A stretch of 64,000 nt of DNA from Monarcha castaneiventris obscurior (taxonomy: Eukaryota > Chordata > Aves > Passeriformes > Monarchidae): contig JAMPIT010000379.1 of the NCBI GenBank assembly GCA_026261815.1, positions 6,956,001 through 7,020,000 of the forward strand, read 5' to 3'. This document shows positions 51,326 through 63,680 of the stretch, piece after piece. Made by a program: the position numbers and the translations under genes. The notes beneath the pieces are model-generated. The model was not told the DNA's origin. It made no database searches and saw nothing but the letters and a program-made list of their open reading frames with translations. Numbering within the stretch: the first letter of the stretch is position 1; every line of letters begins with the position of its first letter.

Positions 51326-53667
51326 GCAGAAAATCAATGACTGATGAAGAAAACAATAAGAGTGCCCTTAAAGGTCAAGATTGTGTGAATGGAAGTTTTA
51401 GATCAGACTATAGATCTGTGTGCACAGAAAACTAGGATTCCAGTAACCTCATATTTTATGATTTGATGCAATAAGAAACTTTTTTGTTTTTACTATGTTT
51501 TCTTACAGATTTTGGGAGTTCATGATATTGAATTCAGATCCAAGAAGTGACACATAAGAAAATGAGTGCAGCACAAGATGTACTTCTCCTCGTCTCAAAA
51601 GCAAGCTTTCAAAATTTTCTTTCCATCTGTTTGCAGAAATACTTTTTCATCATCTTACTCATCTTGGTCTTGCCCTCTGTCCCTCTCTCTTAAACACACA
51701 TATACACAGCAGATCTTGTATTACTTGACAGGCCTGGTATTGGTTATTTCTTTTATCTACAGGACTGAATGAAATAAAGAAGCAGCATTGGTTATAAAAT
51801 ATAAGAGGAAAAATGTTTTATTGCTTTGGATGTAGCCAAGAATAACTCAGGAAGGCTTTAATGACAATTCCTCTTAAAGAACAATGCTATCAGGTGTTTT
51901 CCTAGAGGTATGATACATCAGAGTTAATAGACCGCAGGTAGGATGTTTAAATGAATTCAGAATTGTGAAGAGGGTTATTATCTCTAAACATGCTCAGTAA
52001 TTCCAGAAATTGCATTTTTAATAACTTGATTTGATTGCCCAGTAACTTAGCTTGATTATATAAAAAATTATTTTTGGTGTGTTACCTGTTGAATAAAGTC
52101 CTTAATTTCTGACAGTTAATCAAGTATATAATCTAAAGCAGTGATAATTGTTTGAACTCATTCAGTCTTATGAGCAATATCTTCTAACAAGAACAAAAAA
52201 TTCTTAATGGTAAACAGAAGACTTTAGAACATAATAGCCGTCTCTGATATAGGCAATTCCATCTTAGATGCTTTCTTTGGATTTTGTCTTGATTTCTGTC
52301 TTTTTATTTCTGCACAAAAATGTGAGTGCAGGTAAATGCTTAAACAAATGTTTTTTTAAGGATTGGAACCTCTGTGAACCTGCAAATCTGAACAAGGAGC
52401 TGAAAGTGTTTTAGTCCTGTCTGCTATTTACACTAGTCAACTGGAAGGCATAAACAAATACCAAAAGACAACCAGGGTCAGTGTAGTGAAACATGGCTAG
52501 GATAAATTGTTTAAGAGAAAAAGTATTCTGCAAGAATACACAGAATAAGTCAGGCTTATAAGAAACAGGAAACTTCCGTCAGCCATTTTAAAAAAAGTAA
52601 TATAGGACTTAATCTTAACACATAGTGCTGTTTTCCCCCTGTATTACTGAAAAACAAGAGTAATAATATGGATACGTGCATATCCTTTGTACATGAACAG
52701 ACAAAGTGTTCAAGTGTTTCAAGGCTTTTTTTTTTCAGTATACTTAATTCTTCTGCTTCTTATCCAGAGGGACACTACACATCTTATTCTTTTGATATAA
52801 TATGAAAAAGAGAATCAGAACATCAAACACAGAAGAACAAATAAATAAATTGGAAAATATCTACTAGCTTCAGAATTTTCTGCTTGAATTCACTTACACA
52901 AGCTTCTGATCCATGGGGCAAAATGAGGTAGATTTTTTTTTTGTGTGTGTGTGGGGAGCAATACCTCTATTCATGTAATAGCTGATTTTCTACCTAGCTG
53001 ATAACTACCTAAGGAAAATATTGCCCAATTGGAAGTATTTAAACTTAGTGCAGTATTTAAACTTAAAACAATTCATCAGATTTTGAGTTCCTGACATACA
53101 AATTAAAATACACATAAGAATGGAACTTTGGAATTGAAAAGATATCCCTTATATACCATACTTAAAAATATTCCATAGCCCTGTGAGCAGACTGTCCTAA
53201 AATGCAATTGCAATCTATATAATTTGTCTCCCTAGAGCTTCTACATCAGCAAATCTTAGAAGTTTTTATCTACTAGGATCCTTACAAGCCAAGCAATTCT
53301 AATATTCTATAATCTAAGCTTCCATTCATAAAACAGTACCCTGTATCACTACCCTAGGCCACAATTAAATTGAACCCATTCACAATTTAGTTAAGCTTTT
53401 TACAAGTATTATCCACTGTCAATTATTATTTTCTTTTCTCATTTACTGTGGTGCAGTTCAAGTAAGAAAAACAATGCAAATGTTTTTGAAACAGCTATTT
53501 AGCCTTTTATTGCTTAGTTTAGAAAAGGGTTATTTTTTACACAGACTTAGATGTAAAAACACTATGAATATTTTGTATATTTTGTTCTAATCATAGCAAC
53601 ATATTGTTACTGCAAATGTTTGATTGGTGGGTGTTCAGAGACTTGTTCTTGAGTAGCTATTTCATAG
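51326..53667. other. AT-rich non-coding DNA, no gene seen
   Basis: No frame above 68 codons. A 14-bp direct repeat (agtatttaaactta at 53034-53047 and 53052-53065) and a T then TG run near 52928-52950 are the only structures I could point to. Confidence 0.55.
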
Positions 53668-53769
53668 ATTCAACTAGGAGCTCTTATACAAACAGACCTG
53701 TCTAGTGGAAAAACAAGGAGAATGTCAAATGGAAGCCCGGATAGTTTTCTGATTTATGCCGAAGCACAG
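53668..53769 (+). other. Exon-like open segment with strong splice donor, unidentified
   Basis: The segment begins just after AG (53666-53667) and ends in CAG followed by GTGAGT at 53770-53775, a near-perfect splice donor. It is open over its whole length, 102 bases or 34 codons. Within it an ATG at 53722 with A at position -3 would encode MSNGSPDSFLIYAEAQ up to the donor, in phase 0. In-frame stops lie just outside on both sides. It could be an internal exon, an alternative first coding exon or a chance match. The upstream pyrimidine tract is weak, and I do not recognise the peptide. Confidence 0.2.
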
Positions 53770-56557
53770 GTGAGTGTCTATGTCTGAATTGATAAAAAAT
53801 GACTGTGATGATGTGACTGCTTTATATATTTTCAGTATGCACTAGCTTTAAAGTGTAGTTCTGCAAACAATGCATGATATGCTTGCTTGGTAGTCTTGTG
53901 TAGTCTACTTTTCTCAGATGGAGTTCATACATAATAAGGTAAATTCATTCAAAGTTTTTGCAAGATCAGGCTCTCATGAAATACAGAAAAAAATTCAGTA
54001 TGTCTGTTTCTGAGAACTTTTTATGTATAGTATTTTAGAGCCACTGCATAGCCAGTTTTATTAAACAGATCTGTTTTTCATGTCTTTTAAAGCAAACATA
54101 AGATAAAGACAAATTTTTTTATACACAGCACTGTAATTTTGTAAGTGTGACTCATCTTTTCAAATTTAATGTGACTCTTTGTTTAGCTAAATTTATTAAT
54201 GTTATGGGGTTTTTTTCTGTTGTAGTCTTTGGAGTGTAAAGGCTGTGTAAAGTACTAATGTGAACATGTATTAAGTACTTTTAGACTGTTACGTTAAAAT
54301 GCAGAGGATAATTCAACTTTGTTATTGGAAATTAGCTTGTCACCTTGGGACACTGTCTCATTCAAGCATCGGTGCCCCTATAGATGTTTTTCCTGAATTT
54401 TAGAGAAGGAATGATTTAGCCAGGGTTATGCAACATTTTTAGCTCTCCAGATGCAGATGCAAAGTTAGGTATATTGATTGTGCTGGTCCTTTTGTAGTGC
54501 TGTCATGTACATCCAGTCTTCTTGCCAAAAAGAATGAATAAGTTCTGTAGGAGTGTTTGGCCTTTAGGCAGAGCCTAGCTACTCTGATCTAATTGCAATT
54601 ATTTTCTTTTGATATGGCATTCCTGATTAATTTTATGAGGTGGAAGGTATTGTGTTATTCAATGTTAGTCATGCAGGGTTTTCATTTCTTTTTTTTTGAA
54701 TTGTGTCAAAGGAGCTAATGTACATGACTAACATTTCCATCTAATACCTAAACTAGAGGAAAAGCCAGGCATACAGGGTTGGTTTTTTTTTTTGGTGGTA
54801 TATATATACAGGGGTTCAAATTTAATAACCTAATTTTCTGTCGTTAAGTTTTTGTTTTAGCATGGGTTCAAAAATAGTACCAGTCCTTCCATAGTACCAG
54901 CACAATGGAACTGTGCCGTCTCACACTATGAAAGGGAAATTTACTATTCCTTATTAGCAATGTATTTTGAAAGAGGATGGTATATTTGTTGTTAGCACTA
55001 ATTTTCTCCTTTTGAGCACTGGAAACTTGTAGAGACACTCACAGGCAAGATTTTTTTATCTAAAAAAAAGAAATGGCACCTTGGCAGAGCATAACACTCC
55101 TGGCAGGAAACTAATCTCTTGAACGAGATCATTGTTTTCTGTTTGGTTGCAGGAGCCTCCATTGCAAGAATCCCTGCAGCAGTGTGTTCACCTGGATTAG
55201 GTTAAGACTACTTGTGATGCTACTTCAATTATTTCCCATAACTCAGTTGTCATTCAGTCCTCCATGACCACTCCAGCATCTCATAGATATGCTTGTATTG
55301 GTTGTTTTAAATGATACACAAAACATCTCCTTCCTTAATGATGTATAAAAGACTGTCATATATGACCACTTCTGTCATATGCACCAAAAAAAGCCTTCTG
55401 CTGGCTGTTTACGACTATCTCTGTATTTTGGTCAGTCTTGCATCAGGAACTGCCTGAAGGAGTCAATGAGCCTGCCAGATTCTTTATCCAAAGTAGCTGC
55501 ATTTTTAATAAGTTCCTATTAATAAATTATGCATGAATAGCATATGTATTGAAGCATACGGATGGTGGCTATCAAAGAGTCTAGGCACAGCAGGGCCAGT
55601 TCAGGAAAATTCCAGGTCTGTCTTTAGTTCACACCTGGAGATCTCCTGTAACAGAATTTTTGTTGTGAAGCTGGTTAAAGGCTTAGTCATTGACTTTGTC
55701 TCGAGTCCTGTCTCCTCAATGCTGAGAGTACTTGGGAAGCTCTTGCACCACCCAGGAATTCATTGGCAGAGGGTGTTGGGTGCGCATGCAACCATAGCAC
55801 TGATATGCAGCTAGGCCACAGCTGGAATTATTGGATGGACTTGAATTTTATACTTATATCCCAATTGTAATTTTGATTTTACAGCTTCTATCAGAAAACA
55901 AACTGAGTCCTGTTGGAGTTCTTGAAGACTGATGCATATATTCACATCTGAATTGATTTTGCCTATGGTCTTTTGCCCTGAATATGTTAAAAAAGCTTTG
56001 TGGTTTGGCTTGGTTTTTTGTCTGTTTCTTCGTTCTTCTAACAATGATAGTAGAACTACAGCTGAATCAATTGTGTAACGATATTAGGTTTGTTTAGTGA
56101 GGTCAACAGTGTTTTCCCCTTTGTGATACAGAAATAAGCAGTCACAGACTGATAGAAAGGGTAAATGAAAAAGCAGCAAGGCAAATCACTGAACGTCTAA
56201 AGAAAGCAGTATTCACTATTCAGCTGTACAAATTGAATTGTTTTACTTTACAAAATGTAAATAGGAGGACGAACTGTAACTCAGGCAAGGTTACCAAATT
56301 GTAAATAAGTGTAGCATTCAATCATTTGGTATAAACATCATCTTCCAAAAATATGATTTTTATTGGCTCACTTTTATTAATCTGCAGGAAATTTTGCAGT
56401 TGATCATAACGAGGTAGGTACTTGGTATTTTAGGAATTTGTCAGTTGTAACTGTATGGAATTTATTACCTCTGACTCAACATATTGATTATTTAGAAAAG
56501 ATATTTTATTGGCAATACCCTAAGAACTTATCCATTAGATTATAAGTAGGATAGAAG
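53770..56557. other. AT-rich non-coding DNA, no gene seen
   Basis: A 93-codon plus-strand frame at 55533-55814 has no recognisable domain. Several short T runs and a TATATATA patch near 54802 are present. No repeat family could be named. Confidence 0.5.
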
Positions 56558-56690
56558 TAGACTAGACTAGACCAGACAAGACTAGAATAGAATAATTCGT
56601 TTGGAAGGGATCCACAGTGGTCATTACTCCTATGCACCTCTATACCGAAGCCTGCCCACCATTTAAAAGGCAATCTCATAGCATCTCTAT
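56558..56690 (-). mobile_element. Small CR1-type 3' end with pentamer tail
   Basis: Seven consecutive pentamers of the form TAGAC/CAGAC/AAGAC/TAGAA fill 56558-56592. They are followed by cgtttggaagggatccacag and tcattactcc, which resemble the 3' end of bird CR1 elements read in reverse ('GTTGGAAGGGA...TCATCTAGTCC'). Recognition ends near 56690. A tail of pentamers rather than octamers is a variant I associate with some bird copies. Confidence 0.55.
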
Positions 56691-58583
56691 TTGTGACACA
56701 TTTACAAGAAGAGTGAGTGCTGAAGGGCAGAAATTATGTGCCTTATGAATTTTTCAGATTTTTAGAATCCATAGTTATTTATTCCAAATGGCAGCTGAGC
56801 ATGTAAAATATTTCATGTGATTTCACTGCATACCTTGTTTGAATGCTTAAGATTGTTGTTTAAATATGATATTCAAATATATACTTCTGTAGAAAATACC
56901 CAGATAGAGACTGCCTTATTCAAAACAATACCTAATATTTTCTCTTGCATTTGGCCCTATAAATTGCTGTCATCAGGGTTAATAAATTATAAGATTAAAT
57001 CTTTTAAATAGCACCTGAAAATAACTTTGATAACACAGTTCTCTTAAAAACAAACATGAAAGATATAGGGTACCTTGAAAAAAAGGTCTCTAAATGTGAA
57101 AATAATTTCGTTGGCCCCAATCCCTATAACTGCATTCTTGTATGTCTGCATTTCTCTCAAAAGTAAGAGTCTAAAAAGTATTATCGCACTACTTGTAACT
57201 TTCACGTGTTTACTGTGGTGCACTATATCCCATCCTATTTCATATCAAAAGAAATGATAAAGGGCAATATATGGTGATACATGTGGCTGTTAATGAAAAA
57301 ATAAATTGTACTCACTGGTACACAAATGAATGATCTGTAAATAGACAGTAGAAGAGGATCAAGGAGGAATATTGTAGAAAAAGACTTAGAGTAGAAACCC
57401 TTATTTATTGCTGTTTAAGCCTACCCCCAAATATATTACTAAACCACTATGCATGTGTCTCACTCATTTTTCTTACACAAGATCATTCTATAGAACTTCC
57501 AATAAGATACCACAAGAACTTATGAATTCCCTACTGAGAGTATACAATTAAATCCTTTTTTTTTTTTTTTTTCTTTTTTTAATGTTTGAATGCTTTCAGT
57601 TTCTCAGCAGTTACTGTAAGGTAGTAAGTGTCCTGGTTATTCATGATCAAAAGGTCATTAAATTACAATGTCCCAGTTGAAAATACTGCAATTTACATGA
57701 CATTTAGCAAGGAGATTATATTAGTCTACTTTTGTTCTGCAAGTTTAAAAGGTGAGACTTCTTGCTCTTTTCTATACAGTAAGATTTTAAAAAAAAAAAT
57801 TCAATTCCACAGCATTTTTTTATTATTATTTGAAAGAAAGCATTTTCTTAGGTGACTGTGAAGACATTAGTGCTAATAGAATTCTTCTGAAGAGTTGTCA
57901 GCATGCAAGTAAAACTGCTAAAGTTAATCCAACATTACCATTAGTTTCTGTTAATACTCTATTTTTTGTCTAAGTGATATCTTTTATCAATGTACATGTT
58001 GTATTATCATTCAAAGTTCTATTGATCCAAAGAAGCTCTATGACATAAATAAATCCATTTGCTGCAGGGTGTGAAGCAAGGCTGCTTTGGTTTACACGGA
58101 AGGTTGCTATATATATTCAGCATAAGGTCTTTTTGGTACCTTAATTCGGGCAGAGCCATCTCGCTAAATATTTTAATATCTGTATCATAACACATATGGA
58201 TTAGAAATCAAACCCTCAGTGGCATACATAATGATGTTTATATAATGGCTGTGCTTTGTGAAAGATACTATTGCTCATCTCGGTGAAGAGTTGCCATAAA
58301 AATAAAGGAATTGCTTTTTATATCTGTGTCCTTTGAGGGTAGTGGTAGGGTGATTAAAGTACAGCTTGAGAGACAGAACCTAAGATGACTGCCTATGGGT
58401 TACCCACATGCAAATATGGTTATTAGGAAAGTTAGGGCCATTATGGTGCAAATTCAATCTGTGTCCCTCGGCAGTGTGCCACTTGTAACAGAAGCAGGTA
58501 TTTGGAGTGTTCGTGTTTGCTAGCATTTTTAGCAGGTTCTTAAAGAAAAACTGAATATAATCTCCATGAATTCACCTTCTCCC
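56691..58583. other. AT-rich non-coding DNA, no gene seen
   Basis: A poly(T) run lies at 57556-57572. The part at about 58060-58530 has few simple repeats and more even base composition than its surroundings. Only short unrecognised frames (up to 75 codons) are present. Confidence 0.5.
57556..57572. repeat. Poly(T) run, 17 bases
   Basis: Seventeen T residues, then one C and seven more T residues. Read directly from the sequence. Confidence 0.85.
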
Positions 58584-59141
58584 ATTGTGCTCTGCACTGG
58601 TGTGGCTTCCCCTTGAAGGAAAGGGTGTGTGCAGTTTCGGGCACCACTTCGGGCACCACAATATAAGAAAGGTATTAAACTATTAGAGAGCACCCAAAGG
58701 AGGGCAAGGAAGATGTTGAATGGCCTTGAGGAGAAGCTGTATGAGGAGCAGCTGAGGTCTGTTCAGCCTGAAGGAGACTGAGGGGAAACCTCATCATAGT
58801 CTGCAACTTCCTCATGGGGGGAAGAGGAGCAGACACTATTCTTTTCTCTGTGGTGACCAGTGACTGGACCTGAGGGAACGGCCTGAAGTTATGTCAAGGG
58901 AGGTTTAGGTTGGATATCAGGAAAAGGTTCTTCACCCAGGGAGTGGTTGGGCACTGGAACAGGCTCCCCAGGGAAGTGGTCACAGCACCAAGCCTGACAG
59001 AGTTCAAGAAGAGTTTGGACAAAGCTCTCAGGCACACATGGTGTGACTTTTGGGGATGGTGCTCTGCAGGGCCAGGAGTTGGACTCGATGATCCTGATGA
59101 GTCTCTTCCAACTCAGTTTATTCTGTGATTCTGTGATTCTA
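58584..59141 (+). mobile_element. CR1 LINE 3' part, 5'-truncated, plus strand
   Basis: About 558 bp of CR1 in its sense direction: the end of ORF2, the 3' UTR and the tail. The frame from 58910 still reads [20 protein letters not shown] and continues to a LPREVV.APSL..FK motif, the conserved C-terminus of CR1 ORF2 after the reverse transcriptase. The 3' UTR shows ggagttggactcgatgatcc, and the element ends in two and a half ATTCTGTG octamers at 59120-59140. The region before 58910 carries further ORF2 sequence with frameshifts and stops, so it is inactive. A 12-bp internal duplication is at 58636-58659. The 117-codon minus-strand frame over it (58889-59242) is antisense and not a gene. Confidence 0.95.
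59120..59140 (+). repeat. CR1 3' octamer tail
   Basis: The octamer ATTCTGTG occurs twice and is followed by ATTCT. CR1 elements end in short repeats of this kind instead of poly(A), and they fix the 3' boundary of the insertion. Confidence 0.95.
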
Positions 59142-62100
59142 ATCCAAGAGACTGCAGGCAGACCCGGAGTAAACTTGTTGAATGCTGGGAAATCCTTGGT
59201 AGGAAGTGCTTTGCTCTGCTGAACCACCCCATTGTAATTCATGACCTCCAGTGAGGCTGTATTGTTCCTCTGACAGGTTCAGGTGGATTGCAACACACCA
59301 TAATTGTTAACTCTCTTAGCGTTCCTATTTTTTTTCAACCAAATAATGACCACAAAATTTGGTTAAAATTCATGACTGTTACTAACATTTAGTTTACATT
59401 TCTGCACTAGCTGACTTAAAGGGAGATAAAATTATTAAAGTTTTTTCTTGGTTATTTTTTTTTTCAGGTGAAATTAAACCTGAGGTATTGTGACCAATAT
59501 ATGCAATTTTCTGCAAAATTAGTGAAAAGGTGAATAGCCAAAATAAGTCTTGTGAAAAGCATGGGCTGATATTTCACTAGAATGTGTTAAAACATTTGAC
59601 TTCATCAAACTGCTCATCAGTACTTTTCAAAAAGGATAAAAATTTGCAGTACTCAGATGCACACACACTTGAGTCAGGATGCCGTGTTCCCACATTTTCA
59701 AAATGAATCTTACAGTTTTTCAACTTCTGTGTTGGTGTTGCAGTGACCCCTATATGCTTATTGTGGCTATGTTAGTTATGGGGAAGCAGAGCTTTTTAGC
59801 TTTTTTCTTACAAATGCTGTTGTATCTTAGATAGCTGGGGAGGTTGCCATTTGCTCCTGACTACTGTTGATAGTTTCAGTCAAATTATTGGCAGTCAGTC
59901 CTTGTCCTCTTAGCAGCATCTAAACATGTGAGATAGGGATAGATTGAGCTGAAAAGTTAATTTTACCACAATTTCTTCAACATCAGAAGGAATTATCACA
60001 GCCATGCTGTTGCTGCTCTACCATCTTTGTGGCTCTGTACTGAATTTCAGAACCTAAGGGTGAGGAGGCAAATCTCATTGGCCTGAAATTCACGTATAAT
60101 TAAAATTAGATATTTAATTAGTCTTAAAATCAGACATTAGACTTAAAGGACTGCAGTCTGCTCTATATCATCAGAACTCAAAGCAAAATACTTGGTTTTA
60201 ATACCACATACTTTTTCTGAGTCTTTCCACCCTCAAGAGTTAACAGTAGTAACAGACTGTAATTGCCCTGTGCTACAAAGATCTAAAATACTGTGTTATA
60301 GGATACTAACACAGGTGTTCCCAGAATTACTTTTAATTCTTCTCCTAAGGGAAAAATGGGCTGGCATTTAGAAGACACATTGCAGATCTCAGCCTCTAGT
60401 TACTGTCAGTAAATGCTCTTGCTGTTGTAGCAGAGTTACTTTGGCATTCTTTCAAAGAAAAGATTCTTCATCTCAGCTGTTTCCAAAGAAAATACTTTTT
60501 TTTTCTCAAAGAACATGTATTTTATATTGTTAGAAATAACACAATAAGTTGTGATGTCCTATAATAATTTATATTATAATAATACAATAAGTCATTAAAG
60601 TTACTGTGGTTTTCTCCAGTCTATTTTAGAAATTATTATGGGAATAAAAATGGCGTGCAGGGGCCCAGCCTCTGTAACAAAGACTTCTAACCTGAATGTA
60701 TTTCATAGTTTTCTCCAGAATGAGATATTTCTGTCTAGAGTTTAAATAAAATTAAATTGAAGAGCAACATATCATCTCAATATATATTATATGACCATTA
60801 AGAAAAAAGTACCAAAACACACATTATTTATCATCAGAAACCAAAATACCAAAGGCATTTCAAAAATTCATACATCAGAAGCAAGTAGAATTTACATTCT
60901 ATAGCCTCTCCTGGTTCCACACAACTATAGGTACAATTATTTTCTGGGTTGGGGGGCAATCATCTAGCAAATTCTTCCCTGACAACTACACAGCTGAAAC
61001 CTGCTGTGACTTATTGTTGCTAATTTGATTATTTCATCAGTCATTGAGGTTCCACTGCTTGAGACAGAAGAAAAAAGTGAATATAATTGGAAACCCCATA
61101 ACACAACTGGAGAGAAAAAAAATACATGACGAAAGCAGCACATAAAATAGGAGGAAATGTACTGCCATATATTGTGAAGTATACAACATACTTTTCTCTC
61201 CGTTAGAGGAAACCTTCAAAGAAAATAAAAAGAAATCAAATCTTATTTATAAAACCTCAGCATTAAGGTGAAATTTAAGGGAAAATATAAAAAGAGGATG
61301 ATTGATAATGTTGAGAATTTTTTAACAGAGTACAGGAGTATTCTGTCTCCATTTAGAAACCTAACATGAGCCAGCCAACCTTCTTTGATTATGGAATTAG
61401 GGGAGAAAGCCATCAGGTTGTTCTTGTAAATCCTTTCAGGCACTCACTTGTCTACTTAAGACACTTGTCCTTATTATTTAGCCTTATCTTTTTGCCATCC
61501 CAGTTCTGGGATGTCAGTCTTGATGCTTTATTCTCTCTCCTCGTTTCAGGTAGTTACTTCATGGTTGTACTGAGGATTTTGGTGTCCTTCACTTTGAAGA
61601 GCTGGCTGAAATCCAGCCAGAAGGTTGGACGGGAAAACCTGCTCAAAAGCTGGAGCAGGGAGAAACTGCTGGCTCGCTGGATCAAGTGGATGGCTTTGGG
61701 TTTTGCTAGGTTGTAAGGAAAGATCTTGCAGGAGCCTGCTGAGTGAAACTGTTCAATGGTACTGGCTGCTGTCAGGGAAGGTGTAGCACCTTCTGAGCCT
61801 GCTCTGCAATGTACTTTCTGTCAGATGAGAAGCAAGGGAGGCTGGTTTGTTTTCCCCTCTATACTGGCTGTGCTAAGGCAGTGGCAGTGAGAAGGATTTA
61901 CAGTAGGTGCTTCATAGTTGTTTGGAACAGGATCTAGAAGCAAAGCCTAGTTCCTGATTTTCATATGTAGTGAAACCGGAGAGCACTGTAAGTGCTCCTG
62001 GAATCTCAGGAGTTAACCTACCCAAAGTGAGAATGCTGACCAGGAAGCTCCCAGCCCTGTGCGAATACTGAGGAGAGGGTATCTTCAGCCTAGACTGCAC

Positions 62101-62252
62101 TCAGCTGCCTTTGATGCTGTGGAGCCACTGCTGAGGATTTATACACCGAAAGACCCTTAGAAAAGAAGTCCTATGACATGTTTTTCAAAAGAATGATGCT
62201 TTTAACAAAAGACAGATTTTCCCTTTTTTCTATAATTGCTGGGGTTATGTTC
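59142..62252. other. AT-rich non-coding DNA, no gene seen
   Basis: A 116-codon plus-strand frame at 61366-61716 has two Leu/Phe-rich stretches and a Lys/Trp-rich end but no family I recognise. A possible splice acceptor (tctctcctcgtttcag, ending near 61549) lies inside it, which argues against reading the frame through. No promoter or RNA gene was found. Confidence 0.5.
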
Positions 62253-62276
62253 TTTTTTTTTTTTTTTTTTTTTTTT
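62253..62276. repeat. Poly(T) run, 24 bases
   Basis: Twenty-four consecutive T residues, the longest homopolymer in the window. On the minus strand it would be an A-tail, but no AATAAA complement (TTTATT) follows within 30 bases, so a processed retrocopy is not supported. Confidence 0.9.
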
Positions 62277-63350
62277 AGTTTTCTTGGACAATGTGGAAGA
62301 TCAGAATTTTTTTCATTTACCTAATACTAGGTAATCAGCTCAGGATCCCAGGAAAATGTTTCATATGGCAGAATATGCACGTGGCTTCAAATAAAGCATT
62401 CCAGGTTGGGATTTTTTTGTAGGTTTTGTGCTGTTGCTTCTCAATTATTAAAACTGACTAAGACAGGAGGAGAAAGAAGGAACAACAGGCTGTTTTCTGT
62501 ATGTTGTTCTTCCTCTGGGGGTAAAGTATATTTATTTCACTCTTGTTTTAGAGATCATTTTCAGTATCTGTGAGCTATTACTTTGACTGCATACCGATAC
62601 ACTTTAATGAAAGTCTCTTCATTAATTTTGCAGTGAAGTTTTCTTTTTACACCATGCCCTGCAGGTTTTTCCCACCCCTGTACATCCCTCTGAGTTTCTT
62701 TGGTGGTTTAGCATCCTAATGTACCTAGAGGGGCTGCTTGATGTCATATTCATAGTAACATCTGCAAACAAAATGCAGCCTACAAGTTTCTGTACAAGTA
62801 AGCACTTTTAGGGCAGATGAATATCTGCCTTTCTCTGTCCTTAAAGTGCAGATCACTTCAAATTGCTCAAGAGCTAGTTTCAGCACACTAGCTTTTATCT
62901 GTGCAATCAAATGCTTGCACACTTGGAGACTCCTTGCATACACAAGTGGGAACAAAGGGCTCTTCACCTTCTGGTGTTTCCTAAGGATTACTTTAGATCA
63001 GTTTCTGAACTGTGTAAAGGCTTCTAAGTTTTCTATAATATATGGAACTTTGGTATTCTGTTAAGGTACCTGATGACAACTAAGGGCGCAATTACCTTGT
63101 TGTTTGATTATTTGAATTTAAATTGATAAGCTGAATTTTGGCTTGGCTAACAGAGGCAAACGTTTCAAGACAACTATAACCATACTGCATTCACACAGGA
63201 CTAAATTTGGGCATACCTCATCTTCTCAAATAATTTGCAAAGTAAATTGGTTTATGCTGAAGAGCAGAAAACCAAAGGCTAGGACTAGGAGCAAGCTGTT
63301 CCATATATAGAACTTGGGAGAAAATAACTCCTTGAAAGAATTGATGCTCA

Positions 63351-63498
63351 GTGCCAGAGCTGCGGTATCAGTGTGCAGCCTTCACTGACTCTCCATCCAG
63401 TAATCGCTTCTGCAAGTTTGTCTTCCTCGACCTCTACCCAAAACTCTTGTGCTCGGAGGCAAGCTGTTTGACTGACGTTGTCAGCTGTCATAATGCAG
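63351..63498 (+). other. Exon-like open segment with splice donor, unidentified
   Basis: The segment follows an AG (63349-63350) and ends in GCAG before GTGAGC (63499-63504), a good splice donor. It stays open in one frame from 63345 through the donor, ending in phase 1. It has several CpG dinucleotides, unlike its surroundings. A TATATA box-like word at 63304 lies about 45 bases upstream, so it might instead belong to a first exon. The peptide (including NRFCKFVFLDLYPKLL) is not one I recognise. Chance is a serious alternative. Confidence 0.18.
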
Positions 63499-63620
63499 GT
63501 GAGCAGTGCCATCAGGAGCACGCTGTCTTAGAATGGCAAGCAATGCAGGTGTTACTGAGGGCTTTGTTCAGTACTTTCCTTCCAAATGTGTAGGGGTTTT
63601 ATACTGGAACATGAATACCG

Positions 63621-63680
63621 TCTGTTGCTCTCTTGACTCCATAAATAAATCTGTTGCTCTCTCTTGGACTCTATAAATAA
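63621..63680 (+). repeat. Diverged tandem duplication, ~30-bp unit
   Basis: Two adjacent copies: tctgttgctctcttgactcc then ataaataaa (63621-63649), and the second at 63650-63680 with one extra TC, one extra G and a C-to-T change. Both end in an ATAAATAA word. Confidence 0.85.

Noticed and set aside
58889..59242. 117-codon minus-strand frame
   Set aside because: It is antisense to the well-preserved CR1 at 58584-59141.
61366..61716. 116-codon plus-strand frame with Leu/Phe-rich stretches
   Set aside because: No family match that I can recognise, no promoter, and a splice-acceptor-like word in the middle. It is within the length expected by chance in 64 kb.
62253..62276. 24-base poly(T) considered as the A-tail of a processed pseudogene on the minus strand
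   Set aside because: No polyadenylation signal or coding-like sequence lies next to it.
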